Shown here one piece after another: positions 9,116 through 18,193 of a DNA stretch of 64,000 nucleotides. The DNA comes from a virus. Positions within the stretch are counted from its first letter, which is position 1. Every line of letters begins with the position of its first letter. The position numbers and the translations under genes are program-made. Below the pieces are notes generated by a model. It had not been told where the DNA came from, made no database searches, and saw only the letters and a program-made list of their open reading frames with translations. The stretch covers positions 1 to 64,000 of IMG/VR virus record IMGVR_UViG_3300042879_002524. The stretch is one strand, 5' to 3'.

Positions 9116-10483
9116 TTATCCTAAAGTTCCACCCAAATCTTTGAATTTTTGTGCTAAATTTTTCTTCATAACATTTTCGCCTGTTTTCATAACTTGTGTG
9201 GTCTGTTTGCCTTGTGTTGTTTGTGGCTCAAAAAATTGAAATTGGCCGTTGTTTGTGTTAATTTTACTAGGCAAGGTAATGCCATCTGGGCCGAACCGAT
9301 TCTTAATAACGTGACCTCTACCTGTACCTGACATTTTATCTTCAACCTTACGAGACAATGACATCAAGAAGTCAGCTACCATCACTTTTCCATATGATGA
9401 TGCAATTTTATCTGCTTCAATAATATCTTCTTCTAACGCACTTCGACCTGCTTGTGATGCCGTCCAAACCGGAATATCATACTCACCTGCCATTCCTCGT
9501 AACTCCTCGTAAAGTTCTTCTAATGCCTCGTGTTTGTCCTTTTTTGTATTGATTTTTAACAAATCACCATAATCTACAATTACAACATCTGGCTTTTTAC
9601 CTAGCATAATAGTTTTTTCTAAATGAGCTTTTAATCCCATTACGCCAACTGATTTAGTTGGAAAATATTTTACAATCAAATCACCGCGTAAACTTTTCAT
9701 TTTATCTTCAACTGTGTCTTGATGATTTTTTAAGCTCTGTGCATTAATACCAGTTAATACCGAATCATAACGTTGTCCTACATAATTTTCATTAAGTTCT
9801 AATGTGTAATGTATTACGGTATGACCTGCCTTTACTGCATTAGCTCCAATGTTAATTAAGAGCCATGATTTACCAATACCAGCTGGTGCCATTACTACAC
9901 CTAATTCACCTGGAGCTAATCCGCCGTCCATTAAATCATCAATAACATCCCATCCGGTTGTAATTGTATGACGCGATGCTTCGGCGTATCGAGCTGATAT
10001 ATTAAGTTTATATTCTAACCCAATATTAGTATCAGCACCAGCTTTCATTGCTGTATCAATCTTTGACTTTATTTCATCATAATTTCCACGTTGCAACAAA
10101 TTAACCGAATCCATAATTGCCCGTTTAATTTCCTGATTTTTACAGAAATTAAGTATTTCATCTTTGACAAAACTTAAATCATCTGATTCCATGTATCGGA
10201 ACACATCTTTAAGTTGTTCTAGTATTGCAGTTTTAAGTATAGATTCTGGACCAGATTCACTTAATGCAGTTAATCGAACTTTTAAAACATCTTTTGTTGG
10301 GGGTGTTTTATATTGTTGAAAATGATCTAAAACTGTTTCTAATACCCAATTATTTGCATCTGATTCGAAATACTCTGGGCGAATAATATCGGCAATTTGT
10401 TGTAAAAATATTCGGTCGGTAAACATTGCTGCTAAAACTTTTACTTGAAAGCTCCAGCCATATTCCGATAGTTTATCTGTCAT
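9116..10483 (-). CDS. 41: Replicative DNA helicase (T4 gp41 / DnaB-like)
   Basis: A hexameric 5'-3' helicase of the DnaB/gp41 family, 455 aa (T4 gp41 is 475). An N-terminal helical domain (about 1-155) leads to a RecA-like core. This has Walker A APAGIGKS at 199-206, Walker B VVIVDYGDL at 300-308, a WTASQAGRSA motif around 340 and a GRGHVIKNRFGPDG arginine-finger region. It should load the primase (60852-61796) and unwind DNA ahead of gp43. It is the last gene of the gp32-uvsX-exonuclease-helicase run and is followed by a terminator. Confidence 0.95.
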   Translation of the reverse strand: MTDKLSEYGWSFQVKVLAAMFTDRIFLQQIADIIRPEYFESDANNWVLETVLDHFQQYKTPPTKDVLKVRLTALSESGPESILKTAILEQLKDVFRYMESDDLSFVKDEILNFCKNQEIKRAIMDSVNLLQRGNYDEIKSKIDTAMKAGADTNIGLEYKLNISARYAEASRHTITTGWDVIDDLMDGGLAPGELGVVMAPAGIGKSWLLINIGANAVKAGHTVIHYTLELNENYVGQRYDSVLTGINAQSLKNHQDTVEDKMKSLRGDLIVKYFPTKSVGVMGLKAHLEKTIMLGKKPDVVIVDYGDLLKINTKKDKHEALEELYEELRGMAGEYDIPVWTASQAGRSALEEDIIEADKIASSYGKVMVADFLMSLSRKVEDKMSGTGRGHVIKNRFGPDGITLPSKINTNNGQFQFFEPQTTQGKQTTQVMKTGENVMKKNLAQKFKDLGGTLG

Positions 10484-10519
10484 AAACTTATTATATAATA
10501 GTTATGTATAAATTCCAAG

Positions 10520-11578
10520 TTATTTTTTATGTGTTTGTTGTGCAAATGCATTTAGTGATAACCATGTATTATTTAACCAATCTGGTAAATTTTTCATAGT
10601 TGACCACATTTTGTCTTCCATGAATAATCTTTGAAATTCCATTTTGTTCATCATTGGAATCGGCTGATCTAATATACCTCGAATTACCGTAGCACTCTGA
10701 GCTGGAATATCTAATAATTTAATATTCATTAAACGATAATTCTTATCAATAGTATCCTGATTTTCTAGTATTTTACCATATGTTTTTGATTCATTTAAAT
10801 TATTAGTGCATTTATTAAATAATGCATCTAACGTAAACTCAGTAGTATCAGCAAGTTCGGGTAATGTTTTTATAATTGTCTTTGGACCTATTCCAGATAC
10901 CCCGGGTATGTTGTCAGAGGTGTCGCCTGTAAATGTTCGATAAATAACATAGTTATTTGGATGTACTCCAAATTCATCTAATAATGCTTGTTCGTCATAC
11001 ATTTTCTTTTTGATAGGCGACCATACTTGAATTGTAGGACTTATTAACTGATAAAAATCTCTATCCGTTGAAACTATGGTAATTTTTTTAGAAATACCTT
11101 GATACATATCAGCAATATATGCAATCGTATCATCTGCTTCGATACCATCAATTGAAATAAATGTTACTGGTAAATTATCTAGATATGATACTAATCGAGA
11201 AAATTGCCAACGCATTGCTTCCTGTTCATCTTCAATTGTAGCAAATTGTTGATGATCGTGTCTACGTAAACGTGTTTTATTTGCTCGATTACCTTTATAA
11301 TCGCCGTAAATCTTTCTGCGACGAGCAGATCCGCCTCTACCATCAAACACGATAACTAACCGAGATGGTTTAAAATCTCGAACTACTTTACCTATTGAAA
11401 ATAAAAATCCAGTAATTCCTCCGATATGATCACCATCTTCATTTGTAGATGGAGTTGCTCCAAACGCTCTAATAAAGGTGTTTAGCCCATCAAGCACCAT
11501 AATATGATCATTGACACTTGATGGACTATTTTCCTTTTCTTGTTGTAACTGTTTGAATAGCTGTTGATACCTGTTCAT
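10520..11578 (-). CDS. rnh: 5'-3' exonuclease / RNase H (T4 Rnh, FEN family)
   Basis: It removes RNA primers and flaps from lagging-strand fragments. It is 352 aa, near T4 Rnh (305). Conserved acidic clusters of the FEN/PIN fold are present: VFDGRGGSARR, SIDGIEADDTIAY, VSTDRDFYQL and TGDTSDNIPGVSGIGPKT; the last is the helix-3-turn-helix DNA-binding region. The stop of uvsX and this ATG overlap by one base at 11578, indicating coupling. The order uvsX-rnh-41 places it in a recombination/replication operon. Confidence 0.93.
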   Translation of the reverse strand: MNRYQQLFKQLQQEKENSPSSVNDHIMVLDGLNTFIRAFGATPSTNEDGDHIGGITGFLFSIGKVVRDFKPSRLVIVFDGRGGSARRRKIYGDYKGNRANKTRLRRHDHQQFATIEDEQEAMRWQFSRLVSYLDNLPVTFISIDGIEADDTIAYIADMYQGISKKITIVSTDRDFYQLISPTIQVWSPIKKKMYDEQALLDEFGVHPNNYVIYRTFTGDTSDNIPGVSGIGPKTIIKTLPELADTTEFTLDALFNKCTNNLNESKTYGKILENQDTIDKNYRLMNIKLLDIPAQSATVIRGILDQPIPMMNKMEFQRLFMEDKMWSTMKNLPDWLNNTWLSLNAFAQQTHKK

Positions 11579-12741
11579 TAAGCTTCTTCGTCTATAACCT
11601 CATCTGTAATAATTACGTCATCAATACCGCCATCGATACCAGCTTGATACTTAAAGATATACGCATCGCATATTCTTTTATACAATCGATCTTTAATCTC
11701 TGGTTGATTGATTACCTTATCTACAAATGTTTTTGATTGAAATTTAATTTCTCCAAATACTTCTCCAGTTTCAATATCAGTGTCATCTAATGTATAATGA
11801 GCTCCTGATTGTTTTACTAGATTGTATTTTTTCATTGTTTCAAGCCATCCACCATAGTTATCAATACCACTATCATAATAGATGTCATAGTTGATTTTTC
11901 GATGCGGAGGACCCATTCTGTTTTTCACTACTTGTACTTCAGTCTTACTTCCTACCACTTGTTCAACGCCTTCAACTTTGGCTTTAATCATTCCAGTATT
12001 CTTAAGACGAAGACGTACAGATGCATGAAATGGAATCGCTTTACCACCCGATGTTGTCCACGCATCGCCGAATGATACCCCTAATTTAGTTCGTAACTGA
12101 TTAGTCATAATCAAACAAATTCTTTCTCGTGCAATCCAGTTAGTTACCTTACGCATTGCTTTTGATAGAATAATTGATTTACTGGTAGCATATCCATCTT
12201 TGTCATATTCAGCAGCCATTTCTATTTTTGTAGATGCACCCATAATAGAGTCAACAATAATAGTAACGAGACGATCTTTATCTGATTTACGTACCTGTTC
12301 AACAATAGTTTCAATTGTTTCAAAAATTTCTTCTACTGTTTCTAATGGAACATATAACATTGATTTCAAATCAATTCCAATAGCTGACATAAATTCAGCA
12401 CTAGTTGCTGCTTCTGTATCAATATAAACTGCTAATCCACCTTTTTTCTGTGTTTCTGCAGCTACATGAGATACTAATAAAGACTTACCTGATGCTTCTA
12501 ATCCGGTAACTTCAGTTATCCGACCTACTGGGAATCCTCCGTTCGATCGGTTTGAAATCGCTAAATCGAGCATATCACAACCAGATGAAATCCATTCTGT
12601 TACATTGCTTGGTGAATCAGCATCTCCTTCTAAAAAGAAAGCTGTTTTAAGAGCTTGCCCTTTAAATTGCTTGTTAATGCTATCAGCTAATGTACTTGCT
12701 AATGAGTCTTCCAGTTCCAGTTTGCTTTTACTCTTTGCCAT
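11578..12741 (-). CDS. uvsX: UvsX recombinase (RecA family)
   Basis: A strand-exchange recombinase for recombination-dependent replication and repair, 387 aa (T4 UvsX is 391). Walker A GLEASGKS at 80-87, Walker B IIVDS at 161-165, the L1/L2-like region with IMTNQLRTKLGV and the C-terminal acidic tail (DDVIITDEVIDEEA) are visible. A strong AAGGAG precedes the ATG at 12741. It lies directly downstream of the gp32-like gene, its natural partner for presynaptic filament formation. Confidence 0.95.
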   Translation of the reverse strand: MAKSKSKLELEDSLASTLADSINKQFKGQALKTAFFLEGDADSPSNVTEWISSGCDMLDLAISNRSNGGFPVGRITEVTGLEASGKSLLVSHVAAETQKKGGLAVYIDTEAATSAEFMSAIGIDLKSMLYVPLETVEEIFETIETIVEQVRKSDKDRLVTIIVDSIMGASTKIEMAAEYDKDGYATSKSIILSKAMRKVTNWIARERICLIMTNQLRTKLGVSFGDAWTTSGGKAIPFHASVRLRLKNTGMIKAKVEGVEQVVGSKTEVQVVKNRMGPPHRKINYDIYYDSGIDNYGGWLETMKKYNLVKQSGAHYTLDDTDIETGEVFGEIKFQSKTFVDKVINQPEIKDRLYKRICDAYIFKYQAGIDGGIDDVIITDEVIDEEA

Positions 12742-12754
12742 TTATAACTCCTTC

Positions 12755-13531
12755 TTAATTAAAAAGATCATTGAATGCTGATGCTACGTCATCAACTTTA
12801 CCTGCTACTGGCTTTGCAGCTTTTGCTGGTGTTGAAACGCCTTGTGCCTCTTCTTCTTCATCAGCTGCTACATCTGAATCTGCATTTTCAGGATTCATCC
12901 ATTCTGTTAATGCAACTTCTAACTCTTCATAAGTTGGTTCAGGAAATATGTCAGTAATTACTGGTTGATTCATAATCTTTTCAGCAATTGCTTTATCTTC
13001 TGTTGCTGGCTGTGTGTTTGGTTTCACTCGAATTGCAGTTTTTGGAAATGCACCACCTTCTGCAGGAGTAAATTCTACATCAATATCACGACCATTCATT
13101 AAATCTGTAATGTCTCCATAGTCTGGATCAGAGATAATTGATAATAGTTCTGCGTAGATAGTTTTACCAAATCCCCAAAACTTTACACCTTCTGCTTCTT
13201 TACCGCGCACGATAACAGGTACATAAGTTCTCATTTTAGGCTCAATTTTACGACCCATCATCCATTCATCCTTATCGCCAGTTTTTTTTAGTTTGTCTGA
13301 AAACTCTACGATTGGATCTGCATTGCCGAATGAGATCGGTGATAACATTGATCTTTTGCCAATGTCGTAATGAAAATACAATTCTAAGAATGGATTGTCT
13401 TTTCTGTGCACATATGGCACGATACGGATTCTTGTTTTACCTGCTTCAGGTTTCCACAAATTGTTTTTCTTTTCATCAGTTTTGTTCAACTGATTGAGTT
13501 TTGCCTTTATGGCATCTAAATTTAAGCCCAT
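12755..13531 (-). CDS. 32: Single-stranded DNA-binding protein (T4 gp32-like)
   Basis: It coats ssDNA at the fork. It is 258 aa against 301 in T4. The OB-fold start KTRIRIVPYVHRKDNPFLEL and the core SPISFGNADPIVEF match T4-type gp32. There is an acidic linker (DVAADEEEEAQG) and a C-terminal AFNDLFN-type tip. No cysteine occurs anywhere, so the T4 zinc-binding module is absent. An 8-bp inverted repeat in its leader (13573-13595) may take part in regulation, as T4 gp32 represses its own translation; that is inference. Confidence 0.9.
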   Translation of the reverse strand: MGLNLDAIKAKLNQLNKTDEKKNNLWKPEAGKTRIRIVPYVHRKDNPFLELYFHYDIGKRSMLSPISFGNADPIVEFSDKLKKTGDKDEWMMGRKIEPKMRTYVPVIVRGKEAEGVKFWGFGKTIYAELLSIISDPDYGDITDLMNGRDIDVEFTPAEGGAFPKTAIRVKPNTQPATEDKAIAEKIMNQPVITDIFPEPTYEELEVALTEWMNPENADSDVAADEEEEAQGVSTPAKAAKPVAGKVDDVASAFNDLFN

Positions 13532-13572
13532 TGGTTAAATCCTTTTTTAATTGGTTAATAAAATATAAAATA

Positions 13573-13595
13573 TTAATTACATTATAAGTAATTAA
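13573..13595 (-). promoter_or_regulatory. Perfect inverted repeat in the gp32 leader
   Basis: TTAATTAC and GTAATTAA pair over 8 bp around a 7-nt loop, 42 nt upstream of the gp32 start. The rest of the 104-nt leader is A/T-rich. T4 gene 32 carries a structured autoregulatory leader; function here is inferred. Confidence 0.4.
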
Positions 13596-13635
13596 ATCGT
13601 TAAATCAAAGTAATTTGTTAAGTTTTTTTTTGTTT

Positions 13636-14136
13636 TTAAAATAAATAATCCATAATCGTAGAATCACTTATTCCATATTTTGTAGCAATATCTTCATCCT
13701 GTATTTCTACATTTTGAATATCACCATCTTCATCATATGTAACTGTCAAATCGATAGTATCGGTACCAACTTTAAGTTCACAGTCAAATGTAATGTCGGA
13801 TACTAATCTGGTTTGATCATATGCACCAGTTGGATCATTTTTACTTTCAATATCTTGTTTGATGTCGTTCACAATATCTTGAAATGTATTTTTATCATCA
13901 ATTCCAGATCCTTGAAAATACATAGATGTAATACCAGAAATGTTGGTATCATAATCAACTCGGTTAATATGAAGTTTTAAATTCTTAGGATCAAACATTG
14001 GATTACCTGTTCGAGGATCTCGATTGGCACCATCGAATCCTAATTTATTTTCCAAATCACTTAAATCAGCTTCGTGTAGATTTTTTGTATTAAAACGACG
14101 CATATTTTCTGCTAGGATGTTTTCTAGTTTTTTCAT
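13636..14136 (-). CDS. Candidate packaged internal protein with ILAE leader
   Basis: A 166-residue acidic protein of unknown function. It opens with MKKLENILAENMRRFNTKNL, nearly the same leader as the truncated gene at 1-421, ending in L-A-E. The body (about 45-166) has alternating beta-like stretches, for example LVSDITFDCELKVG and IDLTVTYDEDGD, and a C-terminal helix ending in IMDYLF. It is separated by 6 nt from the next leader-bearing gene (14143-14568), with which it probably shares a transcript. I infer cleavage by gp21 and packaging in the head. Confidence 0.72.
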   Translation of the reverse strand: MKKLENILAENMRRFNTKNLHEADLSDLENKLGFDGANRDPRTGNPMFDPKNLKLHINRVDYDTNISGITSMYFQGSGIDDKNTFQDIVNDIKQDIESKNDPTGAYDQTRLVSDITFDCELKVGTDTIDLTVTYDEDGDIQNVEIQDEDIATKYGISDSTIMDYLF

Positions 14137-14142
14137 AATTAC

Positions 14143-14568
14143 TTATTTTGAAAATCGATATGCGTAACTGCTAGTATCGCCGGATTGGATTGCATATGCG
14201 TGTTGTAACATACGATTAAGATTATCTCTTACATCTCGGTAAGTTCCTTGCCATCCGCTATATGTTTTTGAATATGGATATAATTCTAAAAATGCATTTA
14301 TAAAATCCATAGTAGTCGCACTGCCAGGCGTTTTATCTTTATAGATTGATAACAAATCCATCACATCATTTTTAAACTCAGCCATATCAATACGAGCTCG
14401 TTTTATTCTAGAATAGTTTTGTTCTAGTTTAGATAAAAAACTATCCTGTATTCTTTGATCTGCTTCGGCATCTAATCCAGTCGTTTTACCTAATTGTGCT
14501 GGCGACTTATAATCAGCAGGATTCCATTTCTGCTCATCTTCTTTTAATAAATGTTTTAATTTTAGCAT
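14143..14568 (-). CDS. Candidate packaged internal protein with LLKE leader
   Basis: A 141-residue, mostly helical, basic protein of unknown function. It begins MLKLKHLLKE/DEQKW, again a basic amphipathic leader ending in L-x-E. The body contains helical segments (AEFKNDVMDLLSIYKDK, TMDFINAFLELYPYSKTY) and a Tyr/Ser-rich end. AATAGGAATAAC precedes the ATG and the ATATTTAT element is 20 nt upstream. It is the first gene of a two-gene unit with 13636-14136. Confidence 0.7.
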   Translation of the reverse strand: MLKLKHLLKEDEQKWNPADYKSPAQLGKTTGLDAEADQRIQDSFLSKLEQNYSRIKRARIDMAEFKNDVMDLLSIYKDKTPGSATTMDFINAFLELYPYSKTYSGWQGTYRDVRDNLNRMLQHAYAIQSGDTSSYAYRFSK

Positions 14569-14587
14569 AGTTATTCCTATTACTTAT

Positions 14588-14595
14588 ATAAATAT
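14588..14595 (-). promoter_or_regulatory. ATATTTAT upstream element (candidate late promoter)
   Basis: The sense strand reads TGATATTTATATAAG. The TGA is the stop of the upstream gene, so the element begins inside the stop codon, 20 nt before the ATG at 14568. Confidence 0.45.
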
Positions 14596-14981
14596 CAATT
14601 CCAAGTAATTTTCTTAAAAAATACCAATCCAACAACACGATATCCAGCATCATCTGTTAATATAAATGAATTTTGATATTTACTCCAATCCAATTGATAT
14701 GTTTTATCTAAAACTCCGTTATTAACCGTTCGTATAACTTCATTAAGTGCATTAACCGTATACAAGGTATTTGTTTCTTTTTTACGGTGTATGCTTATTG
14801 TGTTTTGTCCTCTGCGACCAGAATCGATAGCATTGTATGTGCAATACAAATTGTCTGCATGATCTTCGTTTGCAAATACAAATATTCGACGTTCTGGAAT
14901 CTCGTAGTTATGTTGTATGTATTCGGATATAATGTTTAAATCCGTTTTATGTGCAAATGTGCAAAGTAGTTGTGTTTTCAA
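14595..14981 (-). CDS. Hypothetical protein, 128 aa
   Basis: I do not recognise the family. The protein starts MKTQLLCTFAHKTDLN and has alternating helix and strand segments: an N-terminal helix with EYIQHNYEIPERRIFVF, then NTISIHRKKETNTLYTVNALNEV and a C-terminal RVVGLVFFKKITWN. There is no membrane segment and no evident catalytic motif. Its ATG overlaps the end of the PD-(D/E)xK-like gene by 4 nt, which suggests coupled synthesis and perhaps a shared role. Confidence 0.65.
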   Translation of the reverse strand: MKTQLLCTFAHKTDLNIISEYIQHNYEIPERRIFVFANEDHADNLYCTYNAIDSGRRGQNTISIHRKKETNTLYTVNALNEVIRTVNNGVLDKTYQLDWSKYQNSFILTDDAGYRVVGLVFFKKITWN

Positions 14982-16228
14982 AGTTCATATTCCTCAGTTA
15001 TATCCGTATCGCTTAAATCAATTTTATCTGAACCAATTGCCGTTTCTATTATACGTATTTTTCCGGCATCTATAACTACATATCTAAATTCGTTTGTAAC
15101 TCGTATACGATCTTTTCTAAAAACAATAAATTGTAAATCGTTACCTATAATTGAATCAACAGCTTCTTGTAAATCTACATCTAACATTTCTGGTTGTCGT
15201 ACGTATTTTAATCGACGAAGTTCTGTGTTAATATATGTAATGTCCTGACTACCATCATCGATAGGCTTAATAGTTACTGATCCATCAATTGTTTGTTTTA
15301 ATGGCTCAATTGACATTTCTATAGGAGTAGCATTTGGTCCGCGTAAAATAACATTAGTATATCCTTGTATTTCAGAATTTAATAAGTTAGCTTCTCGATA
15401 AAATTGCATTAAAAATTGTTTATCTTTCATATTTAAATTTCCAGCTAAAATAAATGTGCGCCGATCATCTAAATATGCAATAGAATTTAACAACGATTCG
15501 TTAAAATATTTATGAAATTTAAATTTTGGGTTTTCAACAGTTCCTCGTAATTGATCTAGACGTTTCAAAGTTGTTACTATTTCATCCCAAAATTTAAATC
15601 TAGTAACACTAGCTTTAGTACCCAATCGAATCGATTTAGCATTTCCTTTCCCACCAGTATAATCTTTTATTTCATAGGATCGTCCATTTGCTGTCATATC
15701 AAATGATACTCCGCTGCCGTTTATTCGTGATCCTTTGATTAAAGATGCTAATAAAATTTCACCTTTTCCTATACCCTTAGGTTCTAATTTGAATAAATCA
15801 TGTCCAATGCCGGATTTGAAGTTTATAGTATTTAACTCATCCTCTGTAACATCATTCAATGTATATAACAAAGAAGCAAACATTACAGATTGTTCCGAAT
15901 TCAATTGATTTAAAAAATTTAAAGTTATAGCATCTGCTTCAGTTGGTAATAAATTTAAAAATTCTCGAAATTCATTGGTTTTATTTGCTTGTTGAATTGC
16001 ATTAATTAATAATTGATTTTCGATAGAATCAAATTGTATAGATTCAGTAACGAGTTGTTTAACGTTACCTCGAGCTCGTTCTACAATCAGTCGTGCTTCG
16101 TCTGGAGATATATTTACCACTTCTAATAAAACATCATATAATGTCTCATAATCTTTAGATGCAGTAGGATATCCTTTTGGTAATCGATAACACCATTCTG
16201 TTAATATTAAATTAATGTCTATGTTCAT
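14978..16228 (-). CDS. Putative PD-(D/E)xK nuclease-like protein with L-T-E leader
   Basis: A 416-residue protein. Residues about 150-190 carry what looks like a restriction-endonuclease-fold active site: E157 in GIGKGEILLASLI, D177 in GVSFDMTANG and E186-x-K188 in SYEIKDY. The spacing is right for that superfamily, but I cannot confirm the fold. The N-terminus MNIDINLILTE/WCYRL also resembles the capsid-targeting leaders, so it could be a packaged nuclease. It overlaps its upstream neighbour, the family-A polymerase-like gene, by 4 nt (ATGA). No close named homologue is evident to me. Confidence 0.6.
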   Translation of the reverse strand: MNIDINLILTEWCYRLPKGYPTASKDYETLYDVLLEVVNISPDEARLIVERARGNVKQLVTESIQFDSIENQLLINAIQQANKTNEFREFLNLLPTEADAITLNFLNQLNSEQSVMFASLLYTLNDVTEDELNTINFKSGIGHDLFKLEPKGIGKGEILLASLIKGSRINGSGVSFDMTANGRSYEIKDYTGGKGNAKSIRLGTKASVTRFKFWDEIVTTLKRLDQLRGTVENPKFKFHKYFNESLLNSIAYLDDRRTFILAGNLNMKDKQFLMQFYREANLLNSEIQGYTNVILRGPNATPIEMSIEPLKQTIDGSVTIKPIDDGSQDITYINTELRRLKYVRQPEMLDVDLQEAVDSIIGNDLQFIVFRKDRIRVTNEFRYVVIDAGKIRIIETAIGSDKIDLSDTDITEEYEL

Positions 16229-17547
16229 AACGAGATTGTTTTCATTTTACTATAAATATTAGCAACTTTCACTTTTACTGGAAAATTACCTTGTTCCAAT
16301 GCCTGTTTTATCTGTGGTATGAGTTGTTGAGCTTCTTCAAATTTACTGTCTATCAAAATACTATCATACGTGTACAATATGAGTTTAGTTTCATAGTCGT
16401 GTAATATTTGTTGAACTGTTTGTAATTTTTGCACAGATACCTCCGTTTCCATTGCTTGTAAATAATAGTTAAACACTTTGTTTGCGGTTGGATTTGAAAT
16501 CATATCATGTGTAATTTGTCGTTTTAAAATCGGTGTTTCTATTCGCTTTTTTGTTTTCCAAGTATTCCATAATGAATAAATAAAATCATTTACCTTAGCA
16601 AAAAATGGAACGGATAAAAATTCTCGATCGATTCCACCATATAACAAACGAAATGTTATTTGTTTGCTTTGTTCGTATTGTTCTTCTGTTAATTGTTCAG
16701 TGTCAAAATAGAACCGGCCAAAATATTCATGCACAGATCCAGCCGGTAACTCATATCCAATTATCCTAGCAATCAATCTAACATGATATGCATCAAAGTC
16801 CATTTCCACTAATGCTCCATTATCAAATCTGCTACAAAATGCTGCACGTGTACCATCTTCTTTGTTCATTGCAGCAAAATTGAATCCTCGAGCTGCATTA
16901 CTAGGTCGACCCGTAACCGTGTGATAGTTATAACTTGAATACACTCGACCAGCATTAACTAAATCTGGCATACGGAATGTTTCATTAACAGCTAATCCCG
17001 TGCTTTCAATTTCAGCAAAAACTTTAGGATATATTTCATTGAACCGTAAATATGAAGTTGACAGTTCGGCATTCATACACATCGGCCAAGCATATTTTCT
17101 AATTTTCTGACACATAGCTAAATGTTGTTGTAATGGCACAATTGCATTAACATGTGCTAATGTTTGATGACGTCGCCAATAAAATGAATGAGCCGTTGTT
17201 GGATAATGTGATTCATCATATGCTTCATTGTATGTATACCACCATAACGTCTTTATATCCAATACGGCATCATTTCCTCCGATTTGAAGCCAGGTTTTCT
17301 TGTCATGGACAAATATATTGCGTAATGCTAAAAAGTCTGGCAATCGTTTTGAAAACCCGGTTATCTGTTCTGTATGCCGGATTGGTATTAATCTTTCTAC
17401 ATCATCTTCAGTATAAATATAAATTGCAATAACTGGATTAATAACAGGATGTAATACTGGACTTGATAGTATTGGTATTAACAGAGTTCGCTTCTGTGCA
17501 CAGTATTGCAATATTGCATCAATTTCATCTGCATGATCCGTTATCAT
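16225..17547 (-). CDS. Divergent family A (Pol I-like) DNA polymerase homologue
   Basis: The C-terminal 240 of 440 residues follow the Pol I palm/fingers order. TGRPSNAARGFNF (212-224) replaces the TGR-x-S-x-NLQN element. Motif A is EMDFDAYHVRLIARI with D250. Motif B is SKQITFRLLYGG with K295, F299 and Y303. SNPTANKVFNYYLQAM lies at 351-366, and motif C is LYTYDSILID with D395. The motif B Arg (E. coli R754) is Tyr and the motif C His is Tyr. Residues about 20-125 may be a remnant exonuclease domain without its catalytic acids. Activity is uncertain. A family-B polymerase is also encoded at 465-2978. Confidence 0.75.
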   Translation of the reverse strand: MITDHADEIDAILQYCAQKRTLLIPILSSPVLHPVINPVIAIYIYTEDDVERLIPIRHTEQITGFSKRLPDFLALRNIFVHDKKTWLQIGGNDAVLDIKTLWWYTYNEAYDESHYPTTAHSFYWRRHQTLAHVNAIVPLQQHLAMCQKIRKYAWPMCMNAELSTSYLRFNEIYPKVFAEIESTGLAVNETFRMPDLVNAGRVYSSYNYHTVTGRPSNAARGFNFAAMNKEDGTRAAFCSRFDNGALVEMDFDAYHVRLIARIIGYELPAGSVHEYFGRFYFDTEQLTEEQYEQSKQITFRLLYGGIDREFLSVPFFAKVNDFIYSLWNTWKTKKRIETPILKRQITHDMISNPTANKVFNYYLQAMETEVSVQKLQTVQQILHDYETKLILYTYDSILIDSKFEEAQQLIPQIKQALEQGNFPVKVKVANIYSKMKTISL

Positions 17548-17584
17548 ACATTAAATATAAGAAAAATATTTCAATAAAACAATG

Positions 17585-18193
17585 TTATTGATTAATATCT
17601 GCAGGTACCACGTAATCCGAGTCAGAATAATATTGTAATAAATCAGTAAAGAATGTAAATATATCAGGAATCGATTCTTGTAACTTGGTTAGTGTTTCTA
17701 AGTTTTTAGTGTATACACCTGGTTTTAATACGCCACCTTCATATACATCGGTAGTTGGTCCGGAGATATACCATTTAAACTGAAATGCTTGGTATAAATT
17801 ATTATCTATTTGCCGAGCAATCCATTTTGTATATTGACCTGAATCGATTTCGGTTATTAAATTTTTATTTAACTGATATAAAATATATCTAGTAATGAAT
17901 CCAGCTGTACGATCTGCTTCTGTGATTGTTGGTATACTAGTTACCGGCGGATCAAATTTTGTTTGTACAGTTTTTATTCTTTTGTACTGTTTCGTTAACT
18001 CGGATTCAAATACTATAGCAAATAATTTGATTGATGTTTGTGGATTCCATGTTGCACCAGAAAATACTTCACCGGTAGTGTATGTATGATATGGACCTAT
18101 ATATTCTTTCTGAGCTGAATTCATTAACTCAGATCCAGTAGTATATAGATTTTTAGTAATCTGACTTGGGGTGTAATGTAAACGTTGTCTCAT
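17585..18193 (-). CDS. Hypothetical virion/baseplate-associated protein
   Basis: A 202-residue protein with a Tyr-rich N-terminus (RQRLHYTPSQITKNLYTTG, then HTYTTGEVFSGATWNPQTS). I believe related sequences are common in marine T4-like phages next to baseplate genes, but I know no assigned function. It overlaps the hub-like gene at 18190-20259 by 4 nt (ATGA), so it is probably a structural partner translated from the same message. No membrane or enzymatic motif is visible. Confidence 0.65.
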   Translation of the reverse strand: MRQRLHYTPSQITKNLYTTGSELMNSAQKEYIGPYHTYTTGEVFSGATWNPQTSIKLFAIVFESELTKQYKRIKTVQTKFDPPVTSIPTITEADRTAGFITRYILYQLNKNLITEIDSGQYTKWIARQIDNNLYQAFQFKWYISGPTTDVYEGGVLKPGVYTKNLETLTKLQESIPDIFTFFTDLLQYYSDSDYVVPADINQ

